This document shows positions 58,395-64,000 of a DNA stretch of 64,000 nucleotides, piece after piece. The notes below the pieces were generated by a model. The model searched no databases. It was not told where the DNA came from and saw only the letters and a list, made by a program, of their open reading frames with translations. How positions within the stretch are numbered: position 1 is the stretch's first letter; every line of letters starts with the position of its first letter. The position numbers and the translations under genes are program-made. Origin of the DNA: Parascedosporium putredinis (taxonomy: Eukaryota; Ascomycota; Sordariomycetes; Microascales; Microascaceae); the NCBI GenBank assembly GCA_949357655.1, contig CASHTG010000012.1, positions 3,782,001 through 3,846,000 on the forward strand. Direction: 5' to 3'.

Positions 58395-59081
58395 CGGGCA
58401 GGCTTTATAATATACGGTTGTAGGAGTTGTTGATTGCCCCTGGTTAGTTGGTGCGCGGGGAGCCATGTGGTAGTCCATGTGTAGATGAAGGGAACTCATA
58501 TCAATGGCTTAGATATCGAGAAGGCTTGTAAAGGTCAATATGACTCACGCTTTGTTGGTGAAGTCGGGGTAATCTTGGCCCGCGGCTCACTTGCTCCTTG
58601 GTGACAGTCACATTTCGAGATTTCTTTCACTTATACTGAAGCATGTTGATTGGAGGATAGCCCATCAATATCGGCCGATTATTCTTGCTTCTCTCTCCTT
58701 TGGGAATATCTGGCATGCCTCGACCACAGTTTCCTACACGATCCCCAGAGACTCGTGGATGAGCCTTGAGGCTAAGGGATGAGTAAGGGTGCGTTGCTTG
58801 GTTCTGAAGGGGAAAAACGGTTTCTTGATTTGGTTATCAGCAAATTCAAGGCGCGTATGGATACGCATTATATAAACTCCTATTTAGCTTGGTTACATGG
58901 GCGTGTTGCAAAAGCCTTGTGCTCTAAATACAGAACTACCGACAATCACTTGCACATTGTTAGACTAGTTGTGGGACAGGTCTTGTAGATGCCGCGATCA
59001 TCTGCTCTTAGAGTGCCCCTCTCTTCCCCTTTAGAAAAATACCCGATGGGTGGAAACTCTAGTTAGCAAAGGTAATGCCAT
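58395..59081. other. Spacer between methyltransferase and alpha/beta hydrolase
   Basis: Upstream of the methyltransferase and downstream of the hydrolase, both on the minus strand. No gene is seen. Confidence 0.6.
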
Positions 59082-60120
59082 CTAATCCTGATATTCATCA
59101 AGCCCGTTCCGCGCCAAGAAATCGTCAAGCAGCTCCGCCACCTTGTCGTTGTCCATGTCAGCAAAGGACACGTGCGTGCTACCCCAAAGCCCAGCGTCCT
59201 CGCCCAGCTTGAGCACGCTCGCGTTGCCGCCCAGGTCGTTGATGATGGCGGCGACCTCGCGGGCCTGCTGGAGGTACAGGTGAGTCTCATCGCGGTGGTC
59301 GCCAAAGATGAACTGGATCTCCTTGAGCTTGGTGAGCTTCTCAAAGTCCTCGAGGGGAATGACAAAGGGGCCAAAGGGCCCGTTGGACTGCTCGACGCCG
59401 TAGCCCTCGGGGTAGACGATGCCCACGGTCTCGTACATGACGATGCCCTTGATGTTGGTGGTGTTGCTCTTGGCCACCGTCATCATGGAGCGCAGGCCGG
59501 CGGCGGAGTTGGTCAGATAGACGATGCTATCACCGTTCATACCCGTGTCGGCCGAGATGGCGGCCGCCTCGGACTGCATGTGGACGTTGGGCACGTTGTC
59601 GAACTCAATGTACCGGCCGCCGGTGGCCTGCTCCCAAAAGTACTCGCGGTTCTCGGTGGGGAACTGCACGTCCTCCCACCAGTCGAGCGGCGAGGGGCCA
59701 AAGTTCCACGCCAAAAGTTGCTCTGGTCGCGGTAGTCCGGGGCGTAGCTGAAGGGCTCGCAGCTCCAGCCCGCGCGGCCCAGGCGTGGCGCGTCCCAGAG
59801 GTACACGGGGTAGTCGCGCCGCAAAAACATGTCCTTGAAGCCCGGCCCGCCGTCCCACCGGTTCTGCCACGTCTGGGTGCTGGAGCTGTGCCACATGACG
59901 AGGCTGGTCTTGCGCTTCGTCCACGGCAAAAAGTACTCCATGTAGCCGTGGTCGCACGTGAGGTCGAACCCGGCCGCGTCGGGTGGTCGATGACCTTGCC
60001 GCCAATGTTGAACCCGCCCGAGCGTTCGAGGATGATGGGATCGCGTCGGCCCGGGTCCGGATCCGGGCGCTGGGCCGCCGCCAGCGTGGCGAACACGGAT
60101 AGAGCGAGCGAGAAGAGCAT
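59082..60120 (-). CDS. Secreted alpha/beta hydrolase (esterase-like), frameshifted
   Basis: Extracellular alpha/beta-hydrolase-fold enzyme of about 346 aa, probably an esterase; substrate unknown. The signal peptide is MLFSLALSVFATLAAAQ. Blocks in order: GGFNIGGKVI, LTCDHGYMEYFLP, SLVMWHSSSTQTWQNRWDG, YPVYLWDAPRLGRAGW, WNFGPSPLDWWED. The nucleophile elbow is LTNSAAG (Ser flanked by Asn and Ala, both elbow glycines replaced by other residues). FIFGDHRDE supplies a likely acid and GSTHVSFADMDN the catalytic His. Two frame breaks, at 59981-59983 and 59713-59716, each fit one base lost from a G or A run on the plus strand. With two bases added there are 347 codons. The upstream part of the long frame to 60413 is leader sequence. 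A TATATAA lies on the minus strand at 60350-60356. Confidence 0.85.
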
Positions 60121-61418
60121 CGTGGGGGGCACTTGTCCTTGTTCAAGTGCGAGCTGCCAAGCTTTTTCACGAGACGTTTCTCACGCGTACAGCAGGCCTC
60201 AACTGTATTAGCGTGTCCCTCCGTAACCGAAGATCGATAGAAGGGGGAGGGGGAGAAGGCAGGTGGATGGGCTGCACTTGATAAACTCGTGGGGTGTAAC
60301 ACACCTCGCAAGAGCTGCGAAACATTGGCTTGAGAGGAGGGGGCAGCAATTATATAGCATGCCATTATAGTCGCGTTCCTACATGTCTTCTGCAATTTGC
60401 TCTCGACCTGCATTTCTTCGCCAGGCTTCCTCCCTCCCTTCGCCCCCTACCCCTCTTCTTTTACCAGTTATCTGTTGTTTTTACCCTTTGATTCCGTAGA
60501 GGGTGGCCATTGGGCTCGGCGGTGTTACGCTGCATCGTCATCTCCATTTGCGTTCCTGGATGGGAGGGGGAAGCAGATCAATCTGCCGACGCATCATTTC
60601 GTGCAAGCAGCTCACTTTCCAATTGATCAATTAAAGTTTGGCGGGGAGAATCGAAACGGTCAATAAGGGCAATAAATTTCCCCGACTGGAAGCTGCTTCG
60701 TATCCACACGGCGGCATTCAGCCGTCGGCTACGGGGATCTTGGGCTGCCGTTCCCTCGCTTCCCCCTCTTCCCTCTCCCTTCCTCTCCCCGCTTCGCTCC
60801 CAGGATCTAGCCTCTCTCCACTTGAGCCGAAAGGAAAGGGGGACGAGGATACAGACCGGGAGCCTTGGAATTGGACTTGGACTTACCCCATTGAGTGGGC
60901 AGGATACACCGGCCCTGAGTTGGAAGACCGAGAAACCCCGCTGCTGACGTGCCTGGCGCAGCTCCTCTTCCCGAGCTGTGCTCATGAGATGCAGGACCGG
61001 GTGCTGCGATGTATTCCTTGAGGGATAGGACATACCAGAGCTTGTCAGCTCATGCAGCACCGTCCTATATTGTCACCCATACGTGCGCGAAGGAACCTTG
61101 GTTAGCCGATGCGGCCCAACGGCCGTCCCGTGCGATGAATAGAAAAAGGACAAAAGGGAGGAAGAAAAAAGAAAAGGACTTTTGATGCACGGCTTCTCAT
61201 AACCGACCCCGTCGTGGCCGGATAGTCTGCCGTAACGATCGGATGCCAAGACCCGATGAACGCATGTCAGCGGGATAGCCAGGCCCTTCAGAGCGGCGTG
61301 GGCAGCGTCTGGAATTCTTCACCATTTGGCCTTTCTTTTCTTATATCTACATGTAGTCTTAGATTGCATTGCGTTTTGCTCTCAATCTCTCAAAAGGATA
61401 TATGTATACACGCAAGCA
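60121..61418. other. Intergenic region without a recognised gene
   Basis: Upstream of the alpha/beta hydrolase and downstream of the small beta-rich protein. A frame at 60638-61021 is compositionally plausible but shows no domain and is not called. Confidence 0.5.
60350..60356 (-). promoter_or_regulatory. TATA-like element of the alpha/beta hydrolase gene
   Basis: TATATAA on the minus strand, about 230 bases before the ATG at 60120. Confidence 0.4.
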
Positions 61419-62031
61419 TTATTTTCGAAACGAATCATCTCTCTTGAGAACGGCAATGGAGGTGACGATGGCCACCACACCGCCCACCTCTTTGTCATTC
61501 ACGATGAGCACTCCTCTAGATCCCGACGACTCTTGCTTGTGAAATTGGCCACTTCCACTCTCAAGCCCATGTCGACCTTGTACAGCTTATATACGCCTTT
61601 GGGGTCCACCATATCCCAAAAGTAAGGGACGCTCTCCAGCACGAAGACATCCTGTCGTCTCCTGGACCGACTGGGCGCAGCTCTAGGTCGTGGGTCGAGT
61701 GCACACTCTCGGCAGGGAACTTGATCTTCCATCGGCCGAGGTCGAGCAAAGGTCCGGACGCCTCGGCTACCACGGCGCCGGCGCGGTCGAAGGCTTTATA
61801 GTTTCGTGTGTGCCACGACTCCTGTCGTATTTCTAGCGCTGGACTGACGCCTGAGCTGAGGCTCTTGGCATCTTCAAGGTAAACAGGATCCGTCACCTTG
61901 ACCTTATCAGTAACGTCATAGATTCCTAGCGATACTGAGAAACCACCGTTGTTTTGGTGATAATATACTTGGGTCGGTTGGAAGAGGATATCCTGGTTGA
62001 CGGGATAGTCTGCCGGCTGTGGGCTCTTCAT
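61419..62031 (-). CDS. Small beta-rich protein of unknown function (tubby/LURP-like fold possible), frameshifted
   Basis: About 204 aa, intronless. I do not recognise a certain family. Most of the chain is alternating hydrophobic/polar strands: PVNQDILFQPTQVYYHQ, GGFSVSLGIYDVTDK, RWKIKFPAESVHSTHDLELRPV, DVFVLESVPYFWDMVDPKG, VYKLYKVDMGLRVEVANF, GVLIVNDKEVGGVVAIVTSI. There is no signal peptide or membrane span. The pattern of strands and the absence of catalytic motifs recall tubby C-terminal-like or LURP-one-like proteins, a guess only. Two frame breaks (near 61651 and 61535) each fit one missing G. The second one hides the last 25 or so residues, whose stop is at 61419-61421. With two bases added there are 205 codons. 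Confidence 0.68.
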
Positions 62032-63676
62032 GTTGAATTGTTTTTTCCTGTTCTTTTTCCTTTAGTTACGAGTCTCCTTCTTCCTCTTCCTCTTCTTTTT
62101 ACAGTGCTGAATTAGCTACCGATTGTTACTGAAGATGCTGTTTCTACAGCTTCAAAAGCGAAGTAGCTAGGGTTGAATAATAGGCGCGGATTTGATCAAG
62201 AGGGCAAGAAGTCAATGAAAGAGAAGAACTGGGAGAAAGGCGCAGGCCGTCTGACAGATATAGGGCCGCCCGCAACTATCCGGATCTGCCCGAGGGAACG
62301 AATCAAGCACATGATGCATCTTTGTCGGGAAAGTTCGGCTTCTAGAGGTGCCCCAAGTTAGATCAATCGTGGAGTTGACCGATAATACCATACGACTTCA
62401 AATTACCGATCGAAATGCGACAAATAGTGAATGCGTACTCACAACACCAATTAGTATCAACACCCGGAACTTGTTGTGGTTCATGCATCGTCTTTGAGAA
62501 ACATGCGTGCATCAACACATGCATACATGTAGAGTCGTGAAACAGCCTTTTGGACGGCTTCATACTGATCTTGTTTATATGTTAAAAAGTCTGACTATAC
62601 TTGCGAGCCATTTGCTTGTCTAGATTGGAACGCCTATATCTATGCTAGGTGTGACGGAACGCCGGTTGTTGGTGATTCTCTCAAGGAACGGGCGAAGAAT
62701 ACAAGGTGATATCGACGATATTGATCGGCACACGAACCGCGGGATGCGTCAATAGATATGACATACAACGAGCTGTTATTGAGGGTGAACTAGACGGTTC
62801 CTCTCATAGTTCAAGTGTGTCCCTGGAGACACTGATCTAAAATAGGAAAACCTTTTCGAAAGGCGTATAATGCAGGTATGACTTGCTTTTGCGATCTTCT
62901 TCGCTTTTAGTAGGGGATGAATCTAGCGTAAAGTTCCCTCCTTCTTTCTTTTCTTTGATATACCTTCAAACCGAAAGCGCGACGTAATACGCTAGGCAAA
63001 GACCATGAGGTCAACTAGATTTCTTGTTTAGTGATCAGCCGCAGATGTGGTGCCTGCTCGTCAAGCAATTCATCGCAACATACGTTGTAAAACGAACGAC
63101 CCCCGTGCCCTATAATCTCCTCTTTTCCTTTTTAAGCCTTTGACAACGAAAGAAACCCCCAAAGTGATTATCAATCAGATTCAATCATGCGTTTTCCTCC
63201 TCTTGTTCGCGATGACCCAAGTATTCGTGGGGGCGTTGAAGGAGGTGGAACAAGGATTTTGCGGCCACGCAATCACGCGAGACCATCACGACATTAGGCG
63301 TGTCGATTATCTTACTGGCTATCGCCCTGACACGCCCGAAACACGGCGCGCTATGCCCATTCCCACACCATCTTTCCCCGGGAGTAGCAAGTTAAGCTGG
63401 ATTGTATGAGGTGCAGGTGTGTGATGGGCAGGAGAATTATGTCAGTGGGCTCAGGCGCCTGTAGCTAGAGCTTTGGTCGACGTCTGCTATCATTGTGGCT
63501 GCACCCACCCTCTCTTTCGTAGGAAGCACGCCTTCGTATTCGAAGCGTCTTTCAACCGTGATATTTTTTGTGAAGCCCTTGGGACATATCTATTGGGGGT
63601 TGCGTCTCACCCATCTCCCTCTTCATCCTCCCCTGTCCTCATTTAATCCTTCTTCTTGGCACCCCTAACCCTAACA
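62032..63676. other. Divergent intergenic region
   Basis: Shared upstream region of the small beta-rich protein (-) and the transporter fragment (+), AT-rich with short frames only. The telomere-like repeat at its right end is listed separately. Confidence 0.55.
63663..63675 (+). repeat. Two telomere-like CCCTAA repeats
   Basis: CCCTAACCCTAAC ends one base before the ATG of the transporter gene. It matches the fungal telomere unit on the C-rich strand, but two copies can occur by chance or act as a promoter telo-box. Confidence 0.6.
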
Positions 63677-64000
63677 ATGTCGTCATCTTCGCCATCAACA
63701 AGTGCCCTTGGGGGAGCTGGCGGAGTGGGGACAGCGACGAAGATGCCCAGCGCCGCCCATCTTCACCAGGTCGGAGTATCTCCTCTCAGACTAACGATGA
63801 GCAGGCGCCCTTGCTTGAGACAGAGAGGAAAGGCTCCACGAGTACGACCAGCACCGCCTATGGGGCGACGGCGGCGGATTCAAAGCCGGGGCGGGGTTCG
63901 TTCTGGAGCAAGGGCGACATCGACTTCGATGAGGATGCCATCGCCACGCAGGAGTCCGTCTTTGACGAGCCCACGCTGGCGGAGCGGTATAAGCCCAGTC
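63677..64000 (+). CDS. N-terminal fragment of a probable MFS-type transporter, cut by window edge
   Basis: The window ends inside this gene. About 108 residues are visible. A Ser/Gly-rich start (MSSSSPSTSALGG) leads to RRPSSPGRSISSQTNDEQ, APLLE and then GDIDFDEDAIATQESVFDEP followed by TLAERYKPS. Acidic N-tails of the form ATQxSVFDxPxLAxRYxP are familiar to me from fungal major-facilitator permeases of the allantoate/nicotinate anion:cation symporter group. No membrane span is within the window, so the family is inference. The ATG frame and the conserved frame differ by one base. A missing G in the run at about 63729-63732 joins them into VGDSDEDAQRR, again the homopolymer pattern. The right end of the gene is not in view. 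Confidence 0.5.
   Translation, partial: MSSSSPSTSALGGAGGVGTATKMPSAAHLHQVGVSPLRLTMSRRPCLRQRGKAPRVRPAPPMGRRRRIQSRGGVRSGARATSTSMRMPSPRRSPSLTSPRWRSGISPV

Noticed and set aside
1..64000. Secondary-metabolite cluster, CRISPR array, phage or plasmid features
   Set aside because: No backbone synthase, no regularly spaced repeats and no prokaryotic gene organisation were seen. The DNA is fungal nuclear sequence.

Overview
This window looks like nuclear DNA of a filamentous ascomycete (Pezizomycotina, most likely Sordariomycetes). It has monocistronic genes on both strands with long AT/CT-rich spacers. Introns are short (about 65-110 bases) with GT-AG ends and CTAAC-type branch sites. The gene set is typical of such fungi: a lysine/alanine-rich histone H1, a full-size PDR-type ABC transporter, plant-cell-wall hydrolases of families GH115 and GH5, a fungal PI-phospholipase C and an LCCL-domain membrane protein. 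I cannot name the species.

Layout: 1-10057 is a long stretch without a recognisable gene. Then follow a PDR ABC transporter (+, 10058-14553), a small single-pass membrane protein (-, 15491-16009), an LCCL membrane protein (+, 18504-20389), a secreted GH115 alpha-glucuronidase (+, 21498-24793), a beta-carbonic anhydrase (+, 27441-28128), a proline/serine/threonine-rich protein with a C-terminal helix (-, 30297-32098), a secreted M14 carboxypeptidase (-, 33512-34819), histone H1 (-, 38048-38896), a secreted amidohydrolase (-, 43041-44777), a PI-PLC (+, 47452-49248), a GH5 endoglucanase (+, 51915-53279), a C2H2 zinc-finger protein (-, 53907 to about 55082), a SAM methyltransferase (-, 57670-58394), a secreted alpha/beta hydrolase (-, 59082-60120), a small beta-rich protein of unknown role (-, 61419-62031), and the 5-prime end of a probable membrane transporter (+, from 63677, cut by the window edge).

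The genes do not form an obvious cluster or operon-like unit. The GH115 and GH5 enzymes, the carboxypeptidase, the amidohydrolase and the alpha/beta hydrolase all carry signal peptides and fit a saprotrophic or plant-associated life style, but they are scattered among housekeeping genes.

The strongest unexpected signal is technical or mutational. Almost every multi-exon or long gene is broken by one-base frameshifts, and nearly all are explained by one base missing from a short homopolymer (C, G, A or T run of 2-5). About 33 such sites can be placed in about 22 kb of coding sequence. Adding the inferred bases gives lengths divisible by three and restores family motifs and stop codons in each affected gene. 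Three genes (carboxypeptidase, histone H1, carbonic anhydrase) are clean. The simplest reading is homopolymer under-calling in the assembly, not a field of pseudogenes. I therefore annotate these loci as genes with suspected sequence errors. No convincing new defence system, mobile element or biosynthetic cluster was found.
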